A stretch of 64,000 nucleotides of DNA from Paludibacteraceae bacterium (GCA_017448345.1 JAFSLP010000100.1:16772-80771), one strand, 5' to 3'; positions 37,679-47,227 are shown, numbered from the stretch's first letter. Numbers and translations are program-made. The notes: generated from the sequence alone by a model not told the origin.

Positions 37679-39075
37679 GAAAGACCTTATTGACAGTATT
37701 CGCCTTGTGCGCCGCGATAAGCCTGTGGGCGCAAGAACTTGTTACAGACAGCATCGTCACAGACAATATCATAGCCGATAGTATTGCGGCGGACAGCGTC
37801 ACACCAGATAGCATAGAGGCTGACACCCTTGCAATGGATGTGCAGTCGCTGGAGTTAGTGCCGCTGCAAGTGGCGGACAGCATAGAAGAGGATAGCATAG
37901 CACCCGTCGTGCCCTATTATCTGCTATGGAACGACAGCAGCCTGACGGACATCGAGATGCGTACATTGGACTGGAGTCTGCGATGGCTGGACACCACAGA
38001 CTGCGTGGCGGTGTACGACACCACCACCCTGCCCGATTCGGTATATAAAGCACGTCTGCAAGCCCTGCCTTGCGTGATAGAGTTGCCCTACAACGAGCGC
38101 GTGCGTGCGTTCATATTAAGGTATGTGAAACGCAGTCCCAAACAAGTGGCGCGGATGATGCGCATGAGCGAGTATTACTTCCCTATCTTCGAGGAGGCTC
38201 TATGCCGCTATAACCTGCCATACGAGCTGAAATATCTTCCGATTATCGAATCCGCACTCAACCCTTCAGCGCGTTCCCATGCCGGTGCTGCTGGTCTCTG
38301 GCAGTTCATGCCGGCGACTGCCAAACTCTTCGGTCTGGAAGTGAACTCGTTGGTGGACGAACGTATGGACCCCATCCGTTCTACGGAAGCCGCTTGCCGT
38401 TTCCTGAGCAGTATGTATGCCATATACCATGACTGGAACCTTGTCATCGCTGCATACAACTGCGGAAGCGGGAATGTGAACAAAGCCATCCGGCGTGCTG
38501 GAGGCAAACGGGATTTCTGGTCTATCTACCCCTATCTGCCACGTGAGACGAGGAACTATGTGCCTATCTTCATCGCTGCCAATTATGCCATGAATTACGG
38601 GCAGGAACATGGTATCTGCAAAGCCCCTGTGGAGAAGACCATGCTGACTGACACCATCCGTACAACCCAACGGCTGCACCTCCACCAAGTGAGCAAGAAT
38701 CTGGATATCGGGATGGATGAGTTGCGACGGCTCAATCCGCAATACTCACGCGATATTCTGCCCGGAGGCAATGCGTACGCGCTGTGCCTGCCGTCAGAAA
38801 AAGTGGGACTGTTCATTGACCAGCAGGACTCGATTCTCGCCTACAAAGCGGACAGCCTGATTAACAACCGGCGCGCGGAGATAGATATGGCGAAGATAAC
38901 CTCTATCAGCGGAGGGTATCGCGTCAAAGGGGTGACCTATTACACTATCAGAAACGGCGACAGCCTGAGCACGATAGCCAAGAAGTTTCATTGTTCCGTC
39001 AAGCAGCTCAAGCAATGGAACGGACTGAAAGGCGATGCCATTCGCGCAGGCAAGAAACTGAAGATTTGCAAGTAG
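37675..39075 (+). CDS. Membrane-bound lytic transglycosylase (MltD-like) with LysM
   Basis: A 466-residue exported murein hydrolase. Signal (LLTVFALCAAISLWA), then an acidic Thr/Asp/Ser/Ile-rich stretch with D-S-I repeats (about 22-80). The SLT/GEWL domain (about 160-310) has catalytic Glu in I-I-E-S-A-L-N-P, then A-G-A-A-G-L-W-Q-F-M-P-A-T-A and A-Y-N-C-G-S-G-N-V-N-K-A-I. One C-terminal LysM (Y-Y-T-I-R-N-G-D-S-L-S-T-I-A-K-K) binds the wall. TTG start overlapping the upstream stop implies translational coupling. Confidence 0.9.
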   Translation: MRKTLLTVFALCAAISLWAQELVTDSIVTDNIIADSIAADSVTPDSIEADTLAMDVQSLELVPLQVADSIEEDSIAPVVPYYLLWNDSSLTDIEMRTLDWSLRWLDTTDCVAVYDTTTLPDSVYKARLQALPCVIELPYNERVRAFILRYVKRSPKQVARMMRMSEYYFPIFEEALCRYNLPYELKYLPIIESALNPSARSHAGAAGLWQFMPATAKLFGLEVNSLVDERMDPIRSTEAACRFLSSMYAIYHDWNLVIAAYNCGSGNVNKAIRRAGGKRDFWSIYPYLPRETRNYVPIFIAANYAMNYGQEHGICKAPVEKTMLTDTIRTTQRLHLHQVSKNLDIGMDELRRLNPQYSRDILPGGNAYALCLPSEKVGLFIDQQDSILAYKADSLINNRRAEIDMAKITSISGGYRVKGVTYYTIRNGDSLSTIAKKFHCSVKQLKQWNGLKGDAIRAGKKLKICK

Positions 39076-39093
39076 CCGGAAATCATAACAACC

Positions 39094-39423
39094 ATGCCAA
39101 CGTCCGAAAAGACATATTATTCGCTTCGCGAGACTGAAATAGAAACCGGAGTTCCGGCTTCTACCTTGCGGTATTGGGAGAAGCAGTTCGAGGAGCTCAG
39201 TCCGCGCAAGGACGGACATGGCAACCGCTATTATACGCGTGCGGACCAAGAGACTATCAAACGAATCAAATATATCCGTGACGAACTGAAAATCACACGG
39301 ATAGAAGCCATCCGCAAGGAACTGAACGGCAACGGGAAACACTCTGATGAACGGCAGGCGGCATTGGATATCCTCCTCCGTGTGAAAGAGGAACTCTGTG
39401 AAATCCGAAAACTGATTAAATAA
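39094..39423 (+). CDS. MerR-family transcriptional regulator
   Basis: A 109-residue one-domain regulator. The winged-helix motif is Y-S-L-R-E-T-E-I-E-T-G-V-P-A-S-T-L-R-Y-W-E-K-Q-F and the second helix pair R-Y-Y-T-R-A-D-Q-E-T-I-K-R-I-K-Y-I is also present. There is no effector domain, only a short coiled-coil tail for dimerisation. Short MerR proteins of this kind near envelope genes are common in Bacteroidota; the target is unknown. Two nt upstream of the YfhO-like gene. Confidence 0.88.
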   Translation: MPTSEKTYYSLRETEIETGVPASTLRYWEKQFEELSPRKDGHGNRYYTRADQETIKRIKYIRDELKITRIEAIRKELNGNGKHSDERQAALDILLRVKEELCEIRKLIK

Positions 39424-39424
39424 A

Positions 39425-41872
39425 ATGAAAAATATCAATTGGAAAAAAATTGCCCCTTACTTGGTGGCGGTAGTAGTGTTTGTCGGTTTTGCCGTGCTGT
39501 ATTGCAGCCCGATACTGGAAGGGAAAGTGCTACAGGCAGGGGATGTAAACACTTGGCGAGGATCTGCCAACGAAGCATTGGAATACAAGCAACAAACCGG
39601 AGAAACCACATGGTGGACCAACTCTCAATTCGGAGGTATGCCGACCTACCAGATTACAGGTAGTATGCCGTCTGGCAAACTCCGCAGCAATATGGAGAGG
39701 ATTGCCCATCTATGGTTACCACAACAATACGCAGCTATCGGACTGATATTTGCTTACTTTTGCGGTTTTTTCCTTATGCTGCTATGCTTTGGAGTCTCTC
39801 CATGGCTGAGTTTAGTGGGAGCTTTTGCAATTGGTCTAAGCAGTTATTTCCTGCTCATCATTCCTGCCGGACACATGACTAAGGCGGCGGCATTGGGGTT
39901 CTTGGGTCCTATCATAGGAAGCACATATGCTATTATGCGGAAAAAATACTACCTCGGGGCTCCGATTTTCCTTGTGTATGGCTTTACGGGCATTACCCTG
40001 CATCCACAGATGACATACTATGTGGCTATGCTCATCGGAGTCATGCTCATCACCGAACTCTACCTACACATCCGTGATAAACGATGGCAAGACCTTGGAC
40101 TGTCAATAGCAGTTCTGCTAATATGCGTTTTGTTGGTTGGAGGAACCAAATTTAGTTGGCTGAATATGAATCAGTCTTATCTCAAAGAGACGATGCGCGG
40201 CGGTCATAGCGAGCTGACCAAGCAAGCACAAGACAAACCTGCTGCGGGTCTGGACATCAACTATGCCACTGACTGGAGTTATGGAATAGATGAGACCATG
40301 ACGCTTCTCATTCCGAACTGGGAAGGCGGTGCCAGCGGCTATGACTTGGGCAAGGACAGCCAACTGAGCCAAGCCATGCGCAAGCAGGGAGTAGCGAAAC
40401 GCGATGCTGAACAGTTCTGTGCGCACGCTCCTGTTTATCACGGAGAAAAGATGTTTACCAGCGGACCCGTATATGTCGGAGCCATTGTCTGTTTCTTGTT
40501 CTTATTAGGTCTGCTGATTGTTCCCGGACCCTATAAATGGGCTTTGCTCTTCGCCACATTGATGTCTGTTTTCCTCGCTTGGGGAAGAAATATGATGTGG
40601 CTGACGGAGCTGTTCTTCAGTTATTTCCCGATGTATAACAAATTCCGGGCAGTAGAATCGATTCTTGTAGTAGCGGAAATCACGATACCGTTATTAGGTT
40701 TCATGGGCTTGCAGAAGATTGTTAACGGCGAAGTAGAATGGAAGAAGTTGAAAAATAGTTTGTTTATTGCAGGCGGAGTGACTGCCGGTATCTGCTTGTT
40801 TGTGGCTCTTTTTGCAGGCAGCTTTGATATGACCAGCAGTTATGATGCTCAGTGGAAGGGACAGATACCGGGATGGCTGTATGACGCTATTCTGAACCAA
40901 CGCGCAGCGATGGCGAAGAGCGATGCATGGCGCAGCCTGCTGTTCGTAGTCGCAGGATTTGCATTGACCTTCTGGTATGCTTGGCAGCAGAATAAAGAAA
41001 CAAAGACAAAGAACACCGCTATCTTCTTCGGCGTATTGGGTCTCCTGATTTTAGCGGACATGGTTCCTGTGGACAAGCGGTTCTTCAATAACGGTAACTT
41101 TGTTAAGGCAAAAGAAGCGGATGCATATTTCAAGATGCAACCGTGGGAAGAACAGATTCTGCAAGACAGGAGTCTGGACTACCGTGTTTTGAACCTGACC
41201 ACCAGCACGTTCAATGACTCGCGTACCAGTTACCGTTTGAAATCTATTGGCGGCTATTCGGCTGTGAAACTCCGCAGGTATCAGGACTTGATAGACGAGC
41301 ATATCAGCAAGATGAACTGGAATGTGCTCAATATGCTCAACACCAAGTATATTATCACCCAACACGGCGTGATGCCGAATCCGGACGCCATGGGTAATGC
41401 ATGGTTTGTGGAGAATGTGCAGTTTGTTTCTACCCCGGATGAAGAAAGCGCTGCACTGAATACAATGGATTTGCGAACTACAGCCGTTGCGGATGAGAAG
41501 TTCAGCGAAGTACTGGCATGTGAAGCCCAGCCGAGTGAGAGCGATGAAATCACACTAACCACCTATGCGCCTAACCATTTGGAATACAAGGCTAATGTGG
41601 CGCATGACCGTCTTGCAGTATTCTCCGAAATATATTATCCCGAAGGATGGCATCTCTATGTAGATGATAAGGAAACAGCCATTGGCCGTGTCAACTACAC
41701 TTTGCGTGCAGCTGTCATTCCGGCAGGTGAACACACTCTCCGCATGGAGTTTGTGCCGGAAGCATTGAAAATGGATAAATGGAGCTATGCCTGTACAATA
41801 CTCCTACTGATTATCGCTTTGGGCGGAATTACTTTTCCGTTCTGGAGAGGTGTAATCAAACGGCAGAAATAA
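39425..41872 (+). CDS. YfhO-family multispanning membrane protein
   Basis: An 815-residue membrane protein of the YfhO/glycosyltransferase-C-like type: an N-terminal helix (YLVAVVVFVGFAVLYCSP), many membrane segments between 80 and 560, large extracytoplasmic parts, and a C-terminal beta domain (LEYKANVAHDRLAVFSEIYYPEGWHLYVDD) followed by a last helix. YfhO proteins are linked to transfer of sugars from lipid carriers to surface polymers. The acceptor here cannot be read. Its last 17 nt overlap the convergent GT2 gene. Confidence 0.82.
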   Translation: MKNINWKKIAPYLVAVVVFVGFAVLYCSPILEGKVLQAGDVNTWRGSANEALEYKQQTGETTWWTNSQFGGMPTYQITGSMPSGKLRSNMERIAHLWLPQQYAAIGLIFAYFCGFFLMLLCFGVSPWLSLVGAFAIGLSSYFLLIIPAGHMTKAAALGFLGPIIGSTYAIMRKKYYLGAPIFLVYGFTGITLHPQMTYYVAMLIGVMLITELYLHIRDKRWQDLGLSIAVLLICVLLVGGTKFSWLNMNQSYLKETMRGGHSELTKQAQDKPAAGLDINYATDWSYGIDETMTLLIPNWEGGASGYDLGKDSQLSQAMRKQGVAKRDAEQFCAHAPVYHGEKMFTSGPVYVGAIVCFLFLLGLLIVPGPYKWALLFATLMSVFLAWGRNMMWLTELFFSYFPMYNKFRAVESILVVAEITIPLLGFMGLQKIVNGEVEWKKLKNSLFIAGGVTAGICLFVALFAGSFDMTSSYDAQWKGQIPGWLYDAILNQRAAMAKSDAWRSLLFVVAGFALTFWYAWQQNKETKTKNTAIFFGVLGLLILADMVPVDKRFFNNGNFVKAKEADAYFKMQPWEEQILQDRSLDYRVLNLTTSTFNDSRTSYRLKSIGGYSAVKLRRYQDLIDEHISKMNWNVLNMLNTKYIITQHGVMPNPDAMGNAWFVENVQFVSTPDEESAALNTMDLRTTAVADEKFSEVLACEAQPSESDEITLTTYAPNHLEYKANVAHDRLAVFSEIYYPEGWHLYVDDKETAIGRVNYTLRAAVIPAGEHTLRMEFVPEALKMDKWSYACTILLLIIALGGITFPFWRGVIKRQK

Positions 41873-42770
41873 GTCCGAGCAATCCCTTGGATACATTATA
41901 GCGGAATTGAATCAGTTTCCATCCTTTCGCGGGGTGGAAACTGATTGTATATAGGCATAACAAAACTATTGTCCCACCCCACTTGATAGCCTCGCTAAAG
42001 AGGCGTTTTACATATTTTGTTTTGCTGATAGCTAATGTCCGTTTGCGTTCACTCATGCCGATTTGGAGAGTCCAACGGTCAAAGTAATCCTTCTCTAATT
42101 TTTTTTGCGGAATAATATGATGCAGCACAGGAGAGGGAATATACATAATCTGCATGCCAAAGGAATGCATTTTATCGAAAATATCCTTCTCCTCAGCCCC
42201 CATTAGACTATTTCCTTTGCGACCCAATGCGGTATTAAAGTATCCCACTTTGTCAAAGACCGATTTGCGGTACGCAGCATTACCTCCTCCGGGGAAACGC
42301 CCTTTAGGATATTCACGCGGCTTGTCTCCGTAATCCATCCATGCAGTAAGTAGGGCTTTGGTATAAGGTGTCATCCACTCGGGTTCAGCCGTTTCGTATA
42401 GCGGTAGAATAGGACCGCCGCAGGCTATCGTCTCAGGGTGGGCTGTGAACCACTCGGCATAGGTTCGCAGATACCACGGATCCACCAACGCATCGTCATC
42501 TATATAAACAATAATATCTCCTTGCGCCTCTTTAATTCCGTGGTTCTTAGCCGCAGAGAGGCCTTGCTCGGGTTCTGTTGTATAGCGGAATTGCACATCC
42601 GTATGAGCCGCAGCGAACGCCTCGCATATCTCACGGGTGTTATCCGTGCAGTTGTTATCTACCAAGAGAATTTCATATTCATTCTTTGGCAGATCATTCG
42701 CAGCAATACTCTCCAAGAGATTGCCAATATACTTCGCCCGGTTATATGTGCATATAATGGCGGTTAGCAT
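41856..42770 (-). CDS. Family 2 glycosyltransferase
   Basis: A 304-residue GT2: N-terminal I-I-C-T-Y-N-R-A-K-Y, nucleotide/metal site V-Y-I-D-D-D-A-L-V-D-P, G-G-P-I-L-P in the acceptor region, and one or two hydrophobic C-terminal segments (GGTIVLLCLYTISF) that would tether it to the inner membrane. It belongs to the surface-glycan cluster that continues to 48736. The first nine codons include 27 nt repeated exactly at 44463-44489, beyond the adjacent AlbA-domain gene. Confidence 0.85.
   Translation of the reverse strand: MLTAIICTYNRAKYIGNLLESIAANDLPKNEYEILLVDNNCTDNTREICEAFAAAHTDVQFRYTTEPEQGLSAAKNHGIKEAQGDIIVYIDDDALVDPWYLRTYAEWFTAHPETIACGGPILPLYETAEPEWMTPYTKALLTAWMDYGDKPREYPKGRFPGGGNAAYRKSVFDKVGYFNTALGRKGNSLMGAEEKDIFDKMHSFGMQIMYIPSPVLHHIIPQKKLEKDYFDRWTLQIGMSERKRTLAISKTKYVKRLFSEAIKWGGTIVLLCLYTISFHPAKGWKLIQFRYNVSKGLLGLISAV
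42736..42762. repeat. 27-nt direct repeat, copy A (5' end of the GT2 gene)
   Basis: Identical to 44463-44489; 1,727 nt apart. It covers the codons for the A-I-I-C-T-Y-N-R-A motif. The two copies bracket the AlbA-domain gene. Confidence 0.85.
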
Positions 42771-42800
42771 AGTTATACCTGATTTTATAACACAGACTTG

Positions 42801-44312
42801 TTACTTTGAAACTATTTCCCAGTGCCCTCCCTTTTTAGATCCTACGTGGACTATGTAATCGGATAGTTTTTCCAAGTCACGGTTAATAGTCATAAAAGTC
42901 ACATCGCATAGTCTGGCTAACTGAGCTATGGTAATATAGGGGTTATCAGCGACCAATGCTCTGATTCTCTTATGTCTATCTGCCACATTTTTAGTAACAT
43001 TTTTAGTAACATTTCTAGTAACATTTCTAGTAACATTTCTAGTGACATATTGGGATACAAAGAGCGGATTAATCGGTAGTGTCGCCATAAAATGCAGGTT
43101 ACGGTCATCCGTTTCGAATATAGGATCGGGATTACCATTCTTGTGCATTTCACGATATATCTTCGGAAACCCTGTATTTCGTCCTTCGGTCAAATCCAAC
43201 TCTTTGAGAAAATCCCCTACTCGACGATTGCGGTAGTTACGGCATATGACGTGTTCTTTTTGCAGGTCGGCATTGCTGATTGGCGGCACAGGTCCTTCTA
43301 TATTATAAACCGTAATGCGGTCGGGATAGATGTTAATCTCTATCGGGTTGCGGTCATCCCATGATTTATGATAAACGGCATTAGATACAACTTCCTCCAA
43401 AGCTTCATACGGATAATTAAATGCTCGTAATGCTTTGGCTTCACCTTGCACTTTTTGTACTTTCTCTGTAATAACTTGGGACTTTAAGTAATTAAGTGCT
43501 TCTTCTAATTGTTTATGGATTGGACCATGAAGAATTTTCTCCTCGAATACATCACTGGGGTTATCTCCGAAACGGACTATTTCTATGTGCGCTCCCGGAA
43601 TAAAACGCTCCGGATCTTTGCAGAAAAAGAGCAAGCCTGCATTCTTTGGGCGTAGATATTCAGATGTACCGCCTACAATCTGCAAGTCCCACGCTAATTG
43701 CTCCATCGGCATATTGATAATTTCTTCCTCAGTGAGCGAACTTCCGATAGTATGAAGAAAATCCTCAATAAGCAATTTACTAAAGTCATTAAGCGATGCC
43801 TCATGGCAGATACGGTCGTCAAAAGGCACTCTGTTGGTCAATGAGATTACCCTCCGCTCATCTTCCGCGTCGGCAATACAAGTTACCGAGCCTTTGCGCA
43901 CATAGTAACGCCTGCCTTGCTTGAGAGAATCTTTACCAAGACCTGCCGGTGCTTTATATGGACGCACATCTCCTCCTGGAATCCATATAATAAGGATGTG
44001 CTGGCCTTCATAAACAACCGGTTCAACGATATAATTGACAGCGGGTTGCACCAATTCGCCAAGTTGCACCATTTGTTTTTGAATATTGTCTATAGCCGCA
44101 GGATCAATGCCTTTGGGTGGCAATATAGGTTGCCCGTTTTGTTCTGCCACACCAATTATAATGTATCCTCCTCCCCAATTATGAATATCGTTGGCGAAGG
44201 CGCACATGGAATGCATCACATCTTCCGGATTCCAACCTTGCTTGAAGTCCAAACGCTCCCACTCTACTACGGAGCCGTTCAACAGTTGATTTATATTCAG
44301 CGGTAGTGCCAT
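42801..44312 (-). CDS. AlbA_2 (Schlafen-type) domain ATP-binding/regulator protein
   Basis: A 503-residue protein of the 'putative DNA-binding/ATP-binding' group: N-terminal AlbA_2 domain (L-N-G-S-V-V-E-W-E-R-L-D-F-K, then F-A-N-D-I-H-N-W-G-G-G-Y-I-I-I-G-V), a middle HATPase-like region with the E-E-V-V-S-N-A-V-Y-H-K-S-W segment, and a C-terminal winged helix (T-I-A-Q-L-A-R-L-C-D-V-T). Before the winged helix is a run of five V-T-R/K-N tetrapeptides written by a 12-nt tandem repeat. It lies inside a glycan cluster, between two copies of a GT2 start sequence, suggesting it was inserted. Related proteins occur as stand-alone defence or regulatory genes. Confidence 0.8.
   Translation of the reverse strand: MALPLNINQLLNGSVVEWERLDFKQGWNPEDVMHSMCAFANDIHNWGGGYIIIGVAEQNGQPILPPKGIDPAAIDNIQKQMVQLGELVQPAVNYIVEPVVYEGQHILIIWIPGGDVRPYKAPAGLGKDSLKQGRRYYVRKGSVTCIADAEDERRVISLTNRVPFDDRICHEASLNDFSKLLIEDFLHTIGSSLTEEEIINMPMEQLAWDLQIVGGTSEYLRPKNAGLLFFCKDPERFIPGAHIEIVRFGDNPSDVFEEKILHGPIHKQLEEALNYLKSQVITEKVQKVQGEAKALRAFNYPYEALEEVVSNAVYHKSWDDRNPIEINIYPDRITVYNIEGPVPPISNADLQKEHVICRNYRNRRVGDFLKELDLTEGRNTGFPKIYREMHKNGNPDPIFETDDRNLHFMATLPINPLFVSQYVTRNVTRNVTRNVTKNVTKNVADRHKRIRALVADNPYITIAQLARLCDVTFMTINRDLEKLSDYIVHVGSKKGGHWEIVSK
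42985..43044. repeat. Five 12-nt tandem repeats coding V-T-R/K-N
   Basis: Units acatttttagta (two), acatttctagta (two) and acatttctagtg (one). As the unit is a multiple of three, copy-number change alters linker length and keeps the frame. Confidence 0.9.
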
Positions 44313-44422
44313 ATACTATTGATTATTATTAAGACTTTTTCAGTGTTTTATTTTATGCTTTCTAACACCCTCAATTTTGCGTTTTTATATATTTTCAGAG
44401 GATTTAACAACTTTTCCAGTTT

Positions 44423-44494
44423 TTATGTAAAGATATTACATTTTTTTGATTCACTATTCTTTGCCCGGTTATATGTGCATATAATGGCGATTAT
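44423..44494 (-). pseudogene. Remnant of a GT2 gene start
   Basis: On the minus strand the frame reads I-I-A-I-I-C-T-Y-N-R-A-K-N-S and then leaves the family (ESKKCNIFT, stop). The conserved GT2 opening is present with 27 nt identical to the intact GT2 gene at 42736-42762, but the start codon and everything after the ninth conserved residue are missing. The space around it (44313-44543) has no other gene. Confidence 0.6.
44463..44489. repeat. 27-nt direct repeat, copy B
   Basis: Exact copy of 42736-42762, lying in the GT2 remnant upstream of the AlbA-domain gene. Confidence 0.85.
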
Positions 44495-44543
44495 AAGTAT
44501 TCTTTTGATGTAGCTAATAATCCGGTTAAAATAAGTATAAATA

Positions 44544-45248
44544 TTATTTACGTCGTCCTATGCGGATTCCGGTATGAACCTTCACCCAGCGTATTATTTG
44601 GTGCTTTATCCGATTCATAGGAGAATGCCAACTGGCAGCAAAGTGGTGAATCGTTACTGTGTTTGGAGTTAAATAAATCTTCTCGGTAATATGATCTTTG
44701 GGACAAAAATAGTCTTTTGGATAGAGTGTTATCAACCTCGGAAAATCCTGATAAGTATTATTCCGTTTCAACCCGAGCGGTAACATATAATTGGTGATGG
44801 TAACTACATTCGTAGTCGTGTCTGAAGATCCGTCTGGCTTAATAAAATGTCTGCCTTGGTAATAATCCAGATTTTCTTTTGCCCAACGACTACCCTTTTC
44901 TGCTGCCATTATACCCGTTGGAATGTTCTCATCATCTTCAAATCCGGAGAAAGCAGTGTGATGCAAAAAAGGGTCTAGAGGTTTAAGAACTTCAACATCG
45001 GTATCCATATAAACACCTCCCTCTGTATAAAGGGCATACAGTCTAACTACATCTGTCACATAAGCATACTTACGACTATTATATGCCTCTCGGACATAAG
45101 GAAACATATCCAGATCAAAATTATCCTCATTCCACTCCTTCAACTCATATTCCGGCAAAACCCGCTTCCATGACTCAATACATTTCACCGCAAGCTCCGG
45201 CTTTTTGCCACGCCCGAACCAACAATAATGAATAATCTTAGGTATCAT
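44544..45248 (-). CDS. GT32-like capsular/OCH1-type glycosyltransferase
   Basis: A 234-residue enzyme starting I-P-K-I-I-H-Y-C-W-F-G, the hallmark of the glycosyltransferase 'DXD sugar-binding' group. The DXD reads G-G-V-Y-M-D-T-D-V-E-V; the preceding helix is V-T-D-V-V-R-L-Y-A-L-Y. C-terminal His pair in V-T-I-H-H-F-A-A-S-W. Such enzymes transfer Man, Gal or GlcNAc-type residues in capsule or O-antigen synthesis. Six nt after the wecB stop. Confidence 0.87.
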   Translation of the reverse strand: MIPKIIHYCWFGRGKKPELAVKCIESWKRVLPEYELKEWNEDNFDLDMFPYVREAYNSRKYAYVTDVVRLYALYTEGGVYMDTDVEVLKPLDPFLHHTAFSGFEDDENIPTGIMAAEKGSRWAKENLDYYQGRHFIKPDGSSDTTTNVVTITNYMLPLGLKRNNTYQDFPRLITLYPKDYFCPKDHITEKIYLTPNTVTIHHFAASWHSPMNRIKHQIIRWVKVHTGIRIGRRK

Positions 45249-45254
45249 ATTATT

Positions 45255-46406
45255 TTATTTAAAGCAATTCACAATTCTGCTGCAAGCATGTCCATCCCCA
45301 TAAGGATTTACAGCATTACTCATACGCTGATATGTCTCTGCATTGTTGAGCAACTCGGTTACAGATGAAACAATTGTGTTGTAATCGGTACCTACGAGAC
45401 GCACAGTACCGGCATCCACAGCTTCGGGGCGCTCGGTTGTATCGCGCATGACTAATACAGGTTTTCCTAAGCCCGGAGCTTCCTCCTGGATACCACCGCT
45501 GTCCGTCAGCACCAAATATGATCTTTCCATCATATACACAAACGACAAATACTCAAGCGGTTCAATAAAGAATACGTTTTTACATTGAACCGGCTTATCT
45601 CCGAAAACTTGGTGTATAGGGTTGCGGACATTAGGATTTAAGTGCATCGGATATACAAAATCGACATTAGGGAAAATGCCTGCAAGATCGCGCAGAGCGG
45701 TACATATATTTATGAAACCCTGCCCGAAATTCTCACGCCGATGCCCGGTGATTAGAACTAATTTTCGGTTTGCATCAAGTCGTGACATATCATAACCTAC
45801 TTGCCGCAAATGATTAGAAATATCCGTCGCAACAGAGTCGTTGGATTTTATATGCTGTACGACCTGGTGTAACGCATCAATAACTGTGTTGCCTGTTACC
45901 AAGATACTGTCTTCTCTTACATTTTCCTTTAAGAGGTTAGATTTCGAGAGAGGGGTAGGAGCAAAATTATAGGTGGCTATTCGCGAAGTGATTTGCCTGT
46001 TCATTTCTTCCGGCCAAGGAGAATAGATGTTATAGGTTCTCAGACCGGCTTCTACATGACCTACCGGGATTTGTTGATAAAACGCAGCTAATGCCGCAGC
46101 AGTTGAAGTAGTGGTATCGCCGTGAACTAATACGACATCCGGTTTGACTTGTTGAAGGATGTCACGCATCCCGAGTAAAACACGTGACGTGATATCATAC
46201 AAATCCTGCCCCTGTTTCATAATGTTCAGGTCATAGTCCGGCTGGATATCGAAGATATGCAATACTTGGTCCAGCATCTCCCGATGTTGACCGGAAACAC
46301 ATACTTTGGTGTCAAATAACTCCGGGAAACGTTTGAATTCCTTCACAAGAGGACACATCTTAATCGCCTCCGGTCTCGTACCAAATACAAGTAAAATAGT
46401 TTTCAT
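45255..46406 (-). CDS. wecB: UDP-N-acetylglucosamine 2-epimerase (non-hydrolysing)
   Basis: A 383-residue enzyme making UDP-ManNAc for surface glycans. Signatures: V-F-G-T-R-P-E-A-I-K-M at the N-terminus, V-H-G-D-T-T-T-S, G-H-V-E-A-G-L-R-T, T-G-H-R-R-E-N-F-G and L-T-D-S-G-G-I-Q-E-E-A-P. The ATG at 46406 (MKTILLVFGT) is chosen over an in-frame Met at 46424 because the latter overlaps the licD gene. Normal length. Confidence 0.94.
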   Translation of the reverse strand: MKTILLVFGTRPEAIKMCPLVKEFKRFPELFDTKVCVSGQHREMLDQVLHIFDIQPDYDLNIMKQGQDLYDITSRVLLGMRDILQQVKPDVVLVHGDTTTSTAAALAAFYQQIPVGHVEAGLRTYNIYSPWPEEMNRQITSRIATYNFAPTPLSKSNLLKENVREDSILVTGNTVIDALHQVVQHIKSNDSVATDISNHLRQVGYDMSRLDANRKLVLITGHRRENFGQGFINICTALRDLAGIFPNVDFVYPMHLNPNVRNPIHQVFGDKPVQCKNVFFIEPLEYLSFVYMMERSYLVLTDSGGIQEEAPGLGKPVLVMRDTTERPEAVDAGTVRLVGTDYNTIVSSVTELLNNAETYQRMSNAVNPYGDGHACSRIVNCFK

Positions 46407-46411
46407 ATTCA

Positions 46412-47227
46412 TCAATCTTTCCAATACGCTGTAAAACCATGGTGCGCCACACGTTGCTCCGCGGGCGGCAACTGCATATAATCGCCAAATATGGTCCGAA
46501 GGTGCGTATCAAAATCTTTAAGATGTCTAACTGTATGTCCTTCGAATTCAACATCTACATATTCTTCAAAAACTTTTTTAGGGCAACGTGTTACTTTTTT
46601 GTAGGGTAATGAAGCATGATAAGCATAATTAGCGGTAGAATAATCACATCGCGTTACTATTTTAAGCAACCAGTGCATCCAAGTTCTATATTTAATAGGA
46701 GATGACAATATCCGGACTATCATACAAGTTATATAATTAAACTTTTTATACTTCCATGTGTATTTCATGTTTCGCCGGCGGCGAGAGAGGATATTATCAA
46801 TCAGACGGACAATAAGATGCCATCTATTGCATACTTTTATATCATCTTCACAAGCATCTATTGGAAAAATATCTACCTTCACACCAAGATTATAGCCCAT
46901 ATGATCAAACATATCCTCTTCTAAATACGTCCTATTATCACATACATTGGCATAAGAAGCATAATAATCGGCGTCTAATTCCGGAGCAAAAAGGTCCAGA
47001 TAATCATACGCACCGGCGAAAGAATGAATGAAACGCTCATAATTGGGGCGGGTCATGGCTATATCTATGTCATCGTCCCATGGTATATAGCCTTTGTGGC
47101 GAATAGCACCTATCGCGGTGCCACCTTCCAAGAAATACTCAATATTATTTTGACGACAAAAGGAATCTATTTTAATTAGAATATCAAGCATAACTTGCTT
47201 GCATTCCTGAGTGGTCATTTGTTTCAT
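46412..47227 (-). CDS. LicD-family nucleotidyl/phospho-head-group transferase
   Basis: About 271 residues from the ATG at 47227 (MKQMTTQECK); Met codons at 47257 and above are alternatives. LicD core: E-Y-F-L-E-G-G-T-A-I-G-A-I-R-H-K-G-Y-I-P-W-D-D-D-I-D-I-A-M, with the metal-binding acidic cluster. LicD proteins transfer phosphocholine or related phosphorylated head groups from a CDP donor onto surface glycans. The fusion gene just upstream carries a CDP-forming cytidylyltransferase domain, so donor and transferase are adjacent. Downstream are wecB and a GT32-like enzyme. Confidence 0.87.
   Translation of the reverse strand: MKQMTTQECKQVMLDILIKIDSFCRQNNIEYFLEGGTAIGAIRHKGYIPWDDDIDIAMTRPNYERFIHSFAGAYDYLDLFAPELDADYYASYANVCDNRTYLEEDMFDHMGYNLGVKVDIFPIDACEDDIKVCNRWHLIVRLIDNILSRRRRNMKYTWKYKKFNYITCMIVRILSSPIKYRTWMHWLLKIVTRCDYSTANYAYHASLPYKKVTRCPKKVFEEYVDVEFEGHTVRHLKDFDTHLRTIFGDYMQLPPAEQRVAHHGFTAYWKD

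Noticed and set aside
42985-43044. Phase-variable repeat
   Set aside because: The 12-nt unit keeps the frame, so copy change cannot switch the gene off by frameshift.
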